A stretch of 37,464 bases of DNA, from NCBI GenBank assembly GCA_009778655.1, contig WRFZ01000171.1, positions 1 to 37,464 on the forward strand, given 5' to 3'. The stretch comes from Candidatus Azobacteroides sp. (GTDB taxonomy: Bacteria; Bacteroidota; Bacteroidia; Bacteroidales; Azobacteroidaceae). Of this stretch, positions 8,611-16,687 are shown in pieces (the first letter of the stretch is position 1; each line of letters opens with the position of its first letter). Below the pieces are notes generated by a model. It was not told where the DNA came from. It searched no databases and was given only the letters and a program-made list of their open reading frames with translations. The translations under genes and the position numbers were made by a program.

Positions 8611-9197
8611 TTTAATATCTCGTATGCAAATAATTCAGTTAATGCATCAAACGATACGGATGCGCCGGCTCTCGGAGAGGTAGAATATAATAATACAATC
8701 TCAAGCGATTTGCCGTTGATAGTAACCGTCGTTCGGAGCGGTCTTTTTCCTTGAGGAATTTTGAACGAAATCCCATGCAAGGAAAGATAATTCTTGAACC
8801 AACCGATTGCACTCGATTTACCGGAACTGCTGGTAAAAATCAATTTTCTGACCGAAGGATTTTCCCGTAACAATTTGAAAATATCCATATAAGCAACGAT
8901 TTCCAAGTTTTGGTCAAGGGAACTGTCGGTTTTTCGGCGAATGATTTGTCCCATATCGGATACACCCAATTTCAGATGATTCAACAGTTCTTTTCTTTCG
9001 TTAACGGCCTCTTCCCCGTAAAGATAAAGCAAAGGACGTCCGACAATTCGAGCCATCAATTTCCAAAAATAATTGTTTTTATTCGGATAAAAGAAATCGA
9101 ACGACCAATTGCGTCGCGTAGGCGGAAACGTGCCGATTACAACAGTCTCTGCCCCGTCGGGAATATACCAATACCAAGGATGAATTTCTTCTTGCAT
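8607..9197 (-). CDS. Uracil-DNA glycosylase superfamily protein (MUG-like)
   Basis: This 196-residue protein has the superfamily layout. The motif VIGTFPPT at about 19-26 corresponds to the active-site GxxPS/GEAPG region, FFYPNKNNYFW at 35-45 corresponds to the pyrimidine-binding segment, and LLYSTSPRAG near residue 170 corresponds to the C-terminal PSTSP motif. It is likely a cytosolic base-excision enzyme acting on uracil or mismatched bases; the exact substrate is not shown. The gene is convergent with the deleted nuclease gene (4-nt overlap) and divergent from the GldB-like gene. Confidence 0.75.
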   Translation of the reverse strand: MQEEIHPWYWYIPDGAETVVIGTFPPTRRNWSFDFFYPNKNNYFWKLMARIVGRPLLYLYGEEAVNERKELLNHLKLGVSDMGQIIRRKTDSSLDQNLEIVAYMDIFKLLRENPSVRKLIFTSSSGKSSAIGWFKNYLSLHGISFKIPQGKRPLRTTVTINGKSLEIVLLYSTSPRAGASVSFDALTELFAYEILN

Positions 9198-9216
9198 ATC
9201 ATCGGTTTTTATTCGC

Positions 9217-9246
9217 CAAAAGTATGAATTTTTTGCAATATTTGCA
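9217..9246 (-). promoter_or_regulatory. -7 box and short inverted repeat between divergent genes
   Basis: The minus strand reads TACTTTTG at 9217-9224, a perfect -7 box 20 nt before the glycosylase ATG. Just upstream, TGCAA-TAT-TTGCA (9234-9246) is a perfect 5-bp inverted repeat between the two divergent genes and could be a regulator site. Confidence 0.45.
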
Positions 9247-9280
9247 TTATCCGAACGTTAAATGATAAAAGATTTGATTG

Positions 9281-10282
9281 ATGAAAAAACAAATCAGAAC
9301 AATTTTACGAATAGGTCTGTTGGGAGTAGCCTGCTTGTGCTGCATTCGTTGTTCGGGAAATAAAACGAACGAAGAGTCTCCGGAATTTACGATTATTCGT
9401 TTCGACACGGATTTATACCGGTATCTGACTCAAAATCTTTCGGATAGCGACTTACAAAATCACAATGATTTTTTGAATATTTTCGGAGAAGGCATTCTCG
9501 CTATCGGGAAATCCGATTCGGCCGGCTTTTATTCCCGTTTGAAAGCTTATTTTTCCGAACCGACCTTGATGGGCATTTACAGGGACGAACAGGAAAAATT
9601 CGCGGATTTGACAGATATAAATAAAGAGTTGTCGAAGGGATTGTATGTTTTTCTGCAACAATTTCCGCAAATTAAACCGCCAAAGATATATATGCACGTT
9701 TCTGGTTTTAACCAAAATGTTGTTGTAACAGACGATATTTTGTCTTTATCGGCGGATAAGTATTTGGGAGCGGACTATCCGGTTTATCAAAACTTTTTCT
9801 ACGATTATCAACGACAACAGATGACTCCCGACCGAATCGTTCCCGATTATTTGTTGGGTTTTATGATGGCGAATCTGCCGTTTTCGGGTGATGAAGATGT
9901 TTTGTTGGATCGAATATTGTATGAAGGAAAATTACGTTATATGCTTTCGCAACTTTTACCCGACCGACAAGACCGGGAATACGTCGGTTACGATAAAGAG
10001 CAATACGAATGGTGTATGCAGTATCAATCTTTAATTTGGAAAACGATTTTGGAGAATCATCATTTGTTTACCGGCAATTATATAACTACTACCCAATATC
10101 TGAAAGAAGCTCCTTATACGGCTTATCTTCCGGCTGAATCTCCGGGGAGAGTGGGCATTTGGCTGGGCTACCAAATCATTTCCGCCTATATGAAGCAAAA
10201 ACCCAAAACCGGTTGGCAAGAGTTGATGGACAATACCGATTACCCGGAAATACTGAAGCAATCGAAATATAAGCCCCAATAG
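9281..10282 (+). CDS. GldB-like lipoprotein
   Basis: The 333-residue product resembles the gliding motility lipoprotein GldB family, which is widespread in Bacteroidota including non-gliding gut species. After a hydrophobic signal (residues 7-22) come closely spaced cysteines (CLCCIRC) in a lipobox-like context. The body has IIRFDTDLYRY, the Tyr/Phe-rich PKIYMHVSGFNQNVVV segment and DRIVPDYLLGFM, typical of the family. A TTG directly precedes the ATG at 9281; the ATG is preferred. In gliding species GldB is needed for the type IX secretion/motility apparatus, but no other gld or por gene is in view. The role here is therefore open. Confidence 0.75.
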   Translation: MKKQIRTILRIGLLGVACLCCIRCSGNKTNEESPEFTIIRFDTDLYRYLTQNLSDSDLQNHNDFLNIFGEGILAIGKSDSAGFYSRLKAYFSEPTLMGIYRDEQEKFADLTDINKELSKGLYVFLQQFPQIKPPKIYMHVSGFNQNVVVTDDILSLSADKYLGADYPVYQNFFYDYQRQQMTPDRIVPDYLLGFMMANLPFSGDEDVLLDRILYEGKLRYMLSQLLPDRQDREYVGYDKEQYEWCMQYQSLIWKTILENHHLFTGNYITTTQYLKEAPYTAYLPAESPGRVGIWLGYQIISAYMKQKPKTGWQELMDNTDYPEILKQSKYKPQ

Positions 10283-10585
10283 GATACTTTATCCCGAAAA
10301 ACTTTTACCTCTTCGGACAAAGGGAAAATAATAAAAATACTTAAATTCAACTAAATCTTCTAAATTCATATAAATCGCAATCGGGAATCAAAAATTATGC
10401 GTAAATTTGACGTGCACATTGACGATAATTATTAATTTAGATTTTATATAAATAAGATACTATGTATTGCAAAGTACTAAATTTATTTCTACCTTTGTAA
10501 CGAAAATAAAAAATCGGCGTCTTATATATAAATTCAGAACAAAAGAACAAAAAGTATAATAAACAATATCCTATTTCTACAACTA
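10283..10585. other. Intergenic region upstream of the efflux operon
   Basis: This 303-nt AT-rich gap contains two -7-like boxes: TAAATTTG at 10402-10409, followed by a GTGCAC palindrome, and the better placed TACCTTTG at 10490-10497. No ORF or terminator hairpin is convincing. Confidence 0.6.
10466..10497 (+). promoter_or_regulatory. Promoter of the efflux operon
   Basis: ATTG (10466-10469), one mismatch from TTTG, is followed after 20 nt by TACCTTTG (10490-10497), a perfect -7 box. The leader to the ATG at 10586 would be about 80 nt, and the -33 box lies within a TTGCAA palindrome. Confidence 0.6.
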
Positions 10586-11272
10586 ATGATAAAATTAGAG
10601 AAAATCAACAAAACATATGATAATGGCGCTCCGCTCCATGTGTTGAAAGGAATTAATCTTGATATTGAAAAGGGAGAGATGGTCTCGATTATGGGGGCTT
10701 CCGGTTCCGGAAAATCCACGTTATTAAATCTTATGGGTATCTTAGACACATACGATACCGGTAACTACTACTTGAATAACCTGTTAATAAAGGATTTGAG
10801 TGAATCCAAAGCAGCCGAATTGCGAAACAAGATGATCGGTTTTGTTTTTCAATCGTTCAACTTAATCAGTTTTAAAAACGCCATGGAAAATGTGGCGCTC
10901 CCTTTGTACTATCAAGGAGTCGGCCGAAAAAAACGAAATCAAATCGCTTTGGAATATTTAGACAGATTCGGATTAAAAGATTGGGCGACGCATTTGCCGA
11001 ACGAATTGTCGGGCGGGCAAAAGCAGCGGGTAGCTATCGCTCGCGCTTTGATTGCCAAGCCGCAAATTATTTTGGCCGATGAACCGACCGGAGCGCTCGA
11101 CAGTAAGACTTCGGAAGAAATGATCCAAATACTTCGGGATGTAAACAAAGAAGGAATGACCATGATTATTGTAACACACGAACAAGGGGTTGCCGATGCT
11201 ACCGATAGAATCATCCGTTTGAAAGACGGAGTCATTGAAGCCGACAAATCTACTAATAAAAAGGGAAATTGA
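10586..11272 (+). CDS. ABC transporter ATPase, MacB/LolD type
   Basis: This 228-residue cytoplasmic ATPase is the first gene of a five-gene export operon. It has Walker [10 protein letters not shown] (about residues 37-45), the signature [15 protein letters not shown], Walker [13 protein letters not shown], and the H-loop IVTHE near residue 198. Spacing and the MacB-type [12 protein letters not shown] wording place it in the LolD/MacB branch, which powers FtsX-type permeases (mechanotransmission) rather than classic substrate-channel transporters. The next gene begins 7 nt downstream. The substrate is not predictable from sequence. Confidence 0.95.
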   Translation: MIKLEKINKTYDNGAPLHVLKGINLDIEKGEMVSIMGASGSGKSTLLNLMGILDTYDTGNYYLNNLLIKDLSESKAAELRNKMIGFVFQSFNLISFKNAMENVALPLYYQGVGRKKRNQIALEYLDRFGLKDWATHLPNELSGGQKQRVAIARALIAKPQIILADEPTGALDSKTSEEMIQILRDVNKEGMTMIIVTHEQGVADATDRIIRLKDGVIEADKSTNKKGN

Positions 11273-11279
11273 TTATCCG

Positions 11280-12536
11280 ATGATTTTCGATATTGACAAT
11301 TGGGCTGAAATATTCAGTGTCATCAAAAAAAATAAATTACGTACTTTTCTGACGGGATTCTCCATTTCGTGGGGTATTCTCATGTTTTGCATTTTGCTTT
11401 CCTCCGGAAACGGTTTGCGAAACGGGGTGACCTCTAATTTTTCCGGACAATCAATGAACAGTATTGATTTCTGGGGACGCAGAACATCCGTCCCTTACGA
11501 AGGTTTTCCGGATCAACGAAAAATCACATTGGATCAGAACGATTTGGACTTGGTTAAGGATCAAATACCCGAAGCGGAATATATTTCCGGCGTGATTTGG
11601 AGCAATGTTTCCGTCAATTACAATACCTTTAATACCGATTGCCAGTTTATCGGGGTTCACCCGATTTTTTTAAAGATAAACGGACTTACTATTACCGCAA
11701 GCGGCGGACGTTTTATCAGTGAAGCGGATATGAAAGAAACGAGGAAAGTCGCAGTGATCAATACCCGGCTTCAAAAAATTCTGTTTCAAGATGATAATCC
11801 GATTGGGAAACAATTCTTGGCCGGAGGATTAGGATATACGGTTATCGGCGTTTTTCGGAATGATTTTAATGAAAGAAATGATGCGGTTGCGTATATTCCT
11901 TTCTCTACGGCGCAAGCGTTGTATAACCAAGGATGGGGTATCGGAGATATTACTTTTACGGCTAAAGGTCTGAACACGTTAGAAAAAAATGATGCATTTC
12001 AAAAACGACTCAGGGAAAAACTTGCGGGTCTGCATATTTATGATCCCAAAGATGAACGGGCGATCGGAATGTGGGCCGGAGTGGAAGCCTATTTGCGATT
12101 TATGGGCATTTTCAATGGAATCTCGGCATTTATTTGGATTATAGGCTCCGGAACTTTGATTGCCGGTGTAATCAGCGTAAGTAACATTATGTTAATCACG
12201 GTTAGAGAACGAACCAGGGAATTTGGCATTCGCAAAGCGCTGGGAGCTAAGCCGTCTTCCATATTGGGAAGTATTCTGTTGGAATCTGCTTTTATCACAT
12301 CCGTATTCGGTTATTTCGGTATGTTTTTGGGCGTAGGACTCGGTGAATTGGTCAATTCCGTATTGGAAAATGCGGATACATCCCAAATGTCTTTTGTATT
12401 CAAGAATCCTACGGTTGATGTCGGGGTTGCAGTCGGCGCTATGTGCATATTAATCGTTTCCGGAATAGTCGCAGGATACTACCCGGCATTAAAAGCGATC
12501 AAAATATCCGCGGTCGAAGCCATGCGGGAGAAATAA
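11280..12536 (+). CDS. MacB-like ABC permease, first of two
   Basis: The 418-residue product has the MacB/FtsX topology: one membrane segment near residues 22-40, a large periplasmic MacB_PCD domain, then three C-terminal membrane segments starting around 275. Hallmarks are KNKLRTFLTGFSISWGI at the N-terminus and VRERTREFGIRKALGA in the cytoplasmic coupling helix. The frame extends 15 codons upstream into the ATPase gene, but MIFDIDNWAEIF at 11280, 7 nt after the ATPase stop, is the natural start and mirrors MFDLDRFQEIW of the next gene. The two permeases probably form a heterodimer around the single ATPase. Confidence 0.9.
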   Translation: MIFDIDNWAEIFSVIKKNKLRTFLTGFSISWGILMFCILLSSGNGLRNGVTSNFSGQSMNSIDFWGRRTSVPYEGFPDQRKITLDQNDLDLVKDQIPEAEYISGVIWSNVSVNYNTFNTDCQFIGVHPIFLKINGLTITASGGRFISEADMKETRKVAVINTRLQKILFQDDNPIGKQFLAGGLGYTVIGVFRNDFNERNDAVAYIPFSTAQALYNQGWGIGDITFTAKGLNTLEKNDAFQKRLREKLAGLHIYDPKDERAIGMWAGVEAYLRFMGIFNGISAFIWIIGSGTLIAGVISVSNIMLITVRERTREFGIRKALGAKPSSILGSILLESAFITSVFGYFGMFLGVGLGELVNSVLENADTSQMSFVFKNPTVDVGVAVGAMCILIVSGIVAGYYPALKAIKISAVEAMREK

Positions 12537-12549
12537 ATAAGAAAATAGT

Positions 12550-13803
12550 ATGTTTGATTTGGATCGTTTTCAAGAAATTTGGGTGACCATCACTCGAAAT
12601 AAAGTTCGAAGTTTTCTCACGGGATTCGGCGTATTTTGGGGAATTTTCATGCTAATCATTATGCTGGGCGCCGGAGCCGGATTGCAACACGGCATGATGG
12701 ACCGTTTGGAAGGATTTGCGACTAATTCCTGTCTCATGGGATCATCTACAACCGGTCAGGCTTACCAAGGTTTTCAGAAAGGACGCAATTGGAACATGCA
12801 CAACAGGGATGTGGACATTCTTCTGCAATCGGTACCGGAATTGGATTGTTTGTCTCCCATGCTGTTTGGCGGAAACAGTACCAATAACATCGTATATAAC
12901 GAAAATTTCAGTACGTCCCAAATCAAAGGCGTTTTTGCCAACTACACCAAGATTGAGAGACAGTTCATTGAAAACGGTCGCTTTATCAATGAAATGGATA
13001 ATCTGGAAGAAAGGAAAGTTTGTGTAATCGGAACCAAAGTATATGAAGATTTATTTCCGACCAAAGAAAATCCGATCGGGCGCTATGTCCGAATATGGGG
13101 TATTTATTTTCAAGTAGTCGGGGTAGTTTCCGGGGTTTCGGATATTAGTATAGGCGGTCGTTCGGCGGAATCCGTTTTTCTTCCTTTCAAAACTTTACAA
13201 AAGTTGATTAATCAAGGAGACATTATACATGTACTTACAGCGACGGCCAAACCCAATGTGCCGGTAAGTAAGATGGAAGAAAAAATGAAAGAAATACTCA
13301 AACAGAACAATCATATTGCTCCTACCGATGAACAAGCGGTTTGGAGTTTCAACTTGGAAAATCAATTCAATATTTTCAAATATTTATTTTTAGGAATTGC
13401 CATCGTCATTTGGATTGTCGGTTCCGGAACTTTAATCTCCGGAGTTATCGGCGTCAGTAATATTATGGTGGTAACCGTTAGAGAACGTACCAAAGAAATC
13501 GGCATCCGGCGAGCATTGGGAGCTAAGCCTCGAACGATTATCGGACAAATCATGTGGGAAAGTTTAGTATTAACAGCGATTGCCGGTATTTTGGGATTAT
13601 GTTTTGGGGTCTTGTGTTTATACTTAGCCGATACGTATTGGCTGCAAAATGCAGAAAATGTGTTTATTTCCAATCCGATGGTTTCGTTTACAATTGCCGT
13701 TATGTCAACCATCATCCTCTTACTTTTCGGATTGATTGCCGGTTTAATTCCGGCGGCAAGAGCTATGCAAATCAAGGCGATTGACGCGATTCAAGAAGAG
13801 TGA
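12550..13803 (+). CDS. MacB-like ABC permease, second of two
   Basis: This 417-residue paralogue of the preceding permease has the same plan: N-terminal helix (KVRSFLTGFGVFWGIF), periplasmic domain, and three C-terminal helices with VRERTKEIGIRRALGAKP. The two genes are similar in their start, coupling helix and length, which indicates an old tandem duplication. It follows after a 13-nt gap. The pair should form the transmembrane part of a MacAB-TolC-like tripartite pump with the adaptor and outer-membrane genes downstream. No ATPase domain is fused to either permease, unlike E. coli MacB. Confidence 0.9.
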   Translation: MFDLDRFQEIWVTITRNKVRSFLTGFGVFWGIFMLIIMLGAGAGLQHGMMDRLEGFATNSCLMGSSTTGQAYQGFQKGRNWNMHNRDVDILLQSVPELDCLSPMLFGGNSTNNIVYNENFSTSQIKGVFANYTKIERQFIENGRFINEMDNLEERKVCVIGTKVYEDLFPTKENPIGRYVRIWGIYFQVVGVVSGVSDISIGGRSAESVFLPFKTLQKLINQGDIIHVLTATAKPNVPVSKMEEKMKEILKQNNHIAPTDEQAVWSFNLENQFNIFKYLFLGIAIVIWIVGSGTLISGVIGVSNIMVVTVRERTKEIGIRRALGAKPRTIIGQIMWESLVLTAIAGILGLCFGVLCLYLADTYWLQNAENVFISNPMVSFTIAVMSTIILLLFGLIAGLIPAARAMQIKAIDAIQEE

Positions 13804-13805
13804 CG

Positions 13806-13840
13806 ATTATAAATTATAAATTATAAATTATAGATTATAA
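13806..13840. repeat. Heptamer tandem repeat (ATTATAA)5
   Basis: Five 7-bp units begin 3 nt after the stop of the second permease gene; the fourth unit is ATTATAG. The same heptamer recurs after kdsA (23863-23904). Confidence 0.8.
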
Positions 13841-13846
13841 AAAAAT

Positions 13847-13886
13847 AAAAGATATGAAAACGCATAAAGTTTAAAAGATATGAAAA
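13847..13886 (+). other. Duplicated start context with 6-codon upstream ORF
   Basis: AAAAGATATGAAAA occurs at 13847-13860 and again at 13873-13886. The second copy contains the adaptor ATG (13880). The first ATG (13854) opens a 6-codon frame MKTHKV that stops at 13872-13874, 5 nt before the real start. It could tune translation of the adaptor. Confidence 0.55.
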
Positions 13887-15007
13887 AAGTAGGTAAAATC
13901 ATCTTATTCGTCTTTTTAGGACTTATTGTCCTATTCACATTCGCTTTTCTTTGGAACAAATCGCATCCTAAAGATACAGTATATGAAATTCTGTCGCCCA
14001 CTGTAGGAACGATTGAAAACAAAACGGTTGCCACCGGCAAAATAGAACCTCGCGACGAGATTCTTATTAAACCGCAAATCTCCGGTATCGTTTCGGAAGT
14101 TTACAAAGAAGCCGGTCAAATGATTCGGGAAGGCGATGTGATTGCCTCCGTGAAAGTAATCCCGGAAATGGGTCAACTCAACTCGGCAGAGTCGCGCCTT
14201 CGGGTAGCGGAAATCAATTTACAACAGATAGAAACCGAATTTGCCCGTCAAACGCAACTCTACAAAAAAGGCGTAATCTCCAAAGAAGAATTTGATGCCT
14301 CGCAATCCGACTACAATAAAGCCGTAGAGGAAAAAAACAATGCCAAAGACGCCTTGGATATTGTACGAGAAGGCGTTTCAAAAAAATATGCCAAACTGAG
14401 CAATACGCAAATCCGTTCGACTATTTCCGGAATGATTCTGGATGTTCCGATTAAAGCGGGAAATTCCGTTATTCAAGCCAATACGTTTAACGACGGGACA
14501 ACCATCGCTTCCGTTGCTAACATGAATAATTTGATTTTCAGAGGCAATGTTGATGAAACGGAAGTCGGGAAAATAAAGGAAGGCATACCTATTGCATTGA
14601 CTGTCGGAGCAATCAACAATCAAAAGTTCGATGCGACGCTCGAATATATTTCTCCGAAAGGAACGGAACAAAACGGGGCGGTATTGTTTGAAATCAAAGC
14701 GGCAATCAAAGTTCCCGATTCGGTTTTCATTCGGGCCGGATACAGCGCCAATGCCGAAATTGTCAAAAGCCGGGCTATAGACGTCTTGACAATTCCGGAG
14801 AGTTCGATTGAATTTAGCAACGATTCGGCATACGTCTATACGGCGAAACAAGAAAAGCCGAAACAAATATTTGATAAACACTTTATTAAAGTAGGGCTTT
14901 CCGACGGTATCAAAGTGGAAGTGAAAGAAGGACTAACCGCCGAAGACAAAATCCGCGGAAATGCCATTGATACCAAAAAGAAAGAAGAACAAAAAAATAA
15001 AGGATAA
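13880..15007 (+). CDS. Periplasmic adaptor (HlyD/MacA family)
   Basis: This 375-residue membrane-fusion protein is anchored by an N-terminal helix (residues 7-24). It has the split biotinyl-lipoyl domain (IKPQISGIVSEVYKEAGQMIREGD at about 56-79, and the returning half ISGMILDVPIKAGNSV at about 180-195), a coiled-coil hairpin between them (about 95-165), and a C-terminal beta-barrel. Such adaptors bridge the inner-membrane permease and a TolC-type channel. It lies 76 nt after the permease and 5 nt before the tolC-like gene. The C-terminus is a short lysine-rich tail. The start at 13880 is chosen because the upstream ATG at 13854 is out of use after six codons. Confidence 0.93.
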   Translation: MKKVGKIILFVFLGLIVLFTFAFLWNKSHPKDTVYEILSPTVGTIENKTVATGKIEPRDEILIKPQISGIVSEVYKEAGQMIREGDVIASVKVIPEMGQLNSAESRLRVAEINLQQIETEFARQTQLYKKGVISKEEFDASQSDYNKAVEEKNNAKDALDIVREGVSKKYAKLSNTQIRSTISGMILDVPIKAGNSVIQANTFNDGTTIASVANMNNLIFRGNVDETEVGKIKEGIPIALTVGAINNQKFDATLEYISPKGTEQNGAVLFEIKAAIKVPDSVFIRAGYSANAEIVKSRAIDVLTIPESSIEFSNDSAYVYTAKQEKPKQIFDKHFIKVGLSDGIKVEVKEGLTAEDKIRGNAIDTKKKEEQKNKG

Positions 15008-15012
15008 ATACA

Positions 15013-16368
15013 ATGAAAATGAAACAAATGAAAAGTCTGCTTGTCTTTATTTTTCTTTGCGCTTGTACGCTGCTTTCAGCGCAAAGCAAACCGTGGAGTC
15101 TGGAAGATTGCATACAATATGCCATCGAACATAATATTTCAATTAAACAACTGGTTGTTCAGAAAAATGTGGCTGAAGTGAACTTGAATACGGCTCAAAT
15201 GAGCCGAGTGCCGAATTTGAATGCCGGCGGAGGACAAAGTTGGAGCTTCGGCCGAACTCAAATGGAAACCGGATTATATGAAACTCAAGATCAATCCAAT
15301 ACGGGTTTATCTGTCAGCAGTTCGATTCCACTTTTCACCGGCTTTCGCATTCCGAATGAAATTGCTAAGAATAAATTGGATTTAGAAACGTCCGTGCAGA
15401 ATCTTGAAAAAGCCAAAGACGACTTGGCTTTGAATGTTGCTTCGTTGTTTCTGCAAGTACTGTTCAATAAAGAACTCTTGAAAATAAATCAGGAACAATT
15501 GGCTTTAAGTCAATCGCAAATAGAACGTACCCAAGCTTTAACGGACGCGGGAAAAGTGCCTTTGTCGCAGTTATACGATATTGAAGCGCAAGTTGCTAAC
15601 GATAAAGTTTCGGTTGTTCAATCGGAAAACGACCTTCGGCTGTCTTTGTTGGATTTAGCGCAAAGTCTCGAATTGCAATTGAGCGCTGATTTCGACATTC
15701 TTGTTCCGGAGTTTAACGATGTGGTAACGGAATATATGGGCAGCGTTCAGCCGCCGCAAATCGTTTTTGATAATGCCGTAAAAATAAAACCGGTTATCAA
15801 AGCGCAAGAATTACAGGTGAAAAGCGCTGAAAAATCATTGGCCATAGCGAAATCAGCTTATTATCCTACATTAAGTTTGGACTTGAATGCCGGAACCAAT
15901 TATTTTTATTTGTATAATAGCAAGGACAAGGATTTCTCCAACAAGTCTTTTTCAAACCAAATAAAGAACAATATGAGCGAAGCGATCGCATTGAATTTGA
16001 GTATCCCGATATTCAATCGTTTTTCGGTAAGAAATCAAGTGCGGAATGCCCGGTTTAATATTGAAAATCAACAATTGGCGTTGGAAAATACCAAGAAATC
16101 GTTGTATAAAGAAATTGAAACCGCTTACTTGAATGCCATTGCGGCACAAGAAAAGTATAATTCCGCGCAGCAAGCAATCAAATCAACTTCCGAATCATTT
16201 AACTACGCCAAAGAACGGTACGAAACCGGTAAATCTTCGGTCTTTGAATTTAATGAAGCCCGTACTCGTTTGATACGAAGCCGGTCGGAAGAAATTCAAG
16301 CAAAATACGATTATATTTTCCGAACGAAAATTTTGGATTTCTATAACGGGATACCGATCAAATTATAA
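15013..16368 (+). CDS. TolC-family outer-membrane efflux protein
   Basis: This 451-residue protein has a signal peptide (LLVFIFLCACTLLSAQ) followed by WSLEDCIQYAIEHN, the standard opening of Bacteroidetes TolC homologues. The two halves repeat the outer-membrane-factor pattern: long coiled helices such as LALSQSQIERTQALTDAGKV, and the second half with TAYLNAIAAQEKYN and ERYETGKSSVFEFNEAR. It completes the tripartite pump as the trimeric outer-membrane channel. Three ATGs (15013, 15019, 15028) are possible starts; the first is used. It is the last gene of the operon. Confidence 0.93.
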   Translation: MKMKQMKSLLVFIFLCACTLLSAQSKPWSLEDCIQYAIEHNISIKQLVVQKNVAEVNLNTAQMSRVPNLNAGGGQSWSFGRTQMETGLYETQDQSNTGLSVSSSIPLFTGFRIPNEIAKNKLDLETSVQNLEKAKDDLALNVASLFLQVLFNKELLKINQEQLALSQSQIERTQALTDAGKVPLSQLYDIEAQVANDKVSVVQSENDLRLSLLDLAQSLELQLSADFDILVPEFNDVVTEYMGSVQPPQIVFDNAVKIKPVIKAQELQVKSAEKSLAIAKSAYYPTLSLDLNAGTNYFYLYNSKDKDFSNKSFSNQIKNNMSEAIALNLSIPIFNRFSVRNQVRNARFNIENQQLALENTKKSLYKEIETAYLNAIAAQEKYNSAQQAIKSTSESFNYAKERYETGKSSVFEFNEARTRLIRSRSEEIQAKYDYIFRTKILDFYNGIPIKL

Positions 16369-16392
16369 TTCTTTATCGCTTGAAAATATTAC

Positions 16393-16426
16393 CAAGTTAA
16401 CTTGATAACTTAATCAAGTTAACTTG
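16393..16426. promoter_or_regulatory. Twin 12-bp palindromes, possible operator or hairpin
   Basis: CAAGTTAACTTG occurs at 16393-16404 and again at 16415-16426, with centres 22 bp apart, about two helical turns. Each copy is a perfect palindrome, so the two can also pair as a 12-bp stem with a 10-nt loop. There is no T-run afterwards. Either a two-site operator for nrdJ or a terminator after the efflux operon is possible. Confidence 0.6.
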
Positions 16427-16628
16427 AATGTGTTACCAATATGGCGCTATTTATTTAGCCGGAACTGAGGATATTAATTCCGATTGTCTTATCTTATATT
16501 TATTTGTAAAATCTTTTTGGAAAATTTTTTCAATAAGTTTAAAATTTTATTCAATTGTAAATCAATTATATAAATTTTATTTCGGAAAACTTTTATAAAA
16601 CAGTATGGTTTGAAATAATTTTTTTTAC

Positions 16629-16636
16629 TAATTTTG
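16629..16636 (+). promoter_or_regulatory. -7 promoter box of nrdJ
   Basis: TAATTTTG matches TAnnTTTG and lies 51 nt before ATG 16688. A TTTG is present at 16609-16612, but with a 16-nt spacer. The box rules out the longer frame that would start at the TTG inside it (16634). Confidence 0.5.
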
Positions 16637-16687
16637 CCTTCTGTTTCTATAAATAATTTTTCAAAAAAAATTACTCTCAAATCTCTC

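Larger units (their letters stand above)
16369..16687. other. Intergenic region between tolC-like gene and nrdJ
   Basis: This 319-nt gap contains the twin palindrome (16393-16426), a very AT-rich middle and the nrdJ -7 box. No cobalamin riboswitch features (such as a B12 box) are recognisable ahead of this B12-dependent enzyme. Confidence 0.6.

Noticed and set aside
10402-10409. Second -7 box TAAATTTG upstream of the efflux operon
   Set aside because: It lies about 180 nt from the ATG without a -33 partner; the box at 10490-10497 is better placed. Kept only as a note.
16369-16687. Cobalamin riboswitch expected before B12-dependent nrdJ
   Set aside because: No B12-box-like or paired element was recognised; only AT-rich sequence, a -7 box and the twin palindromes.
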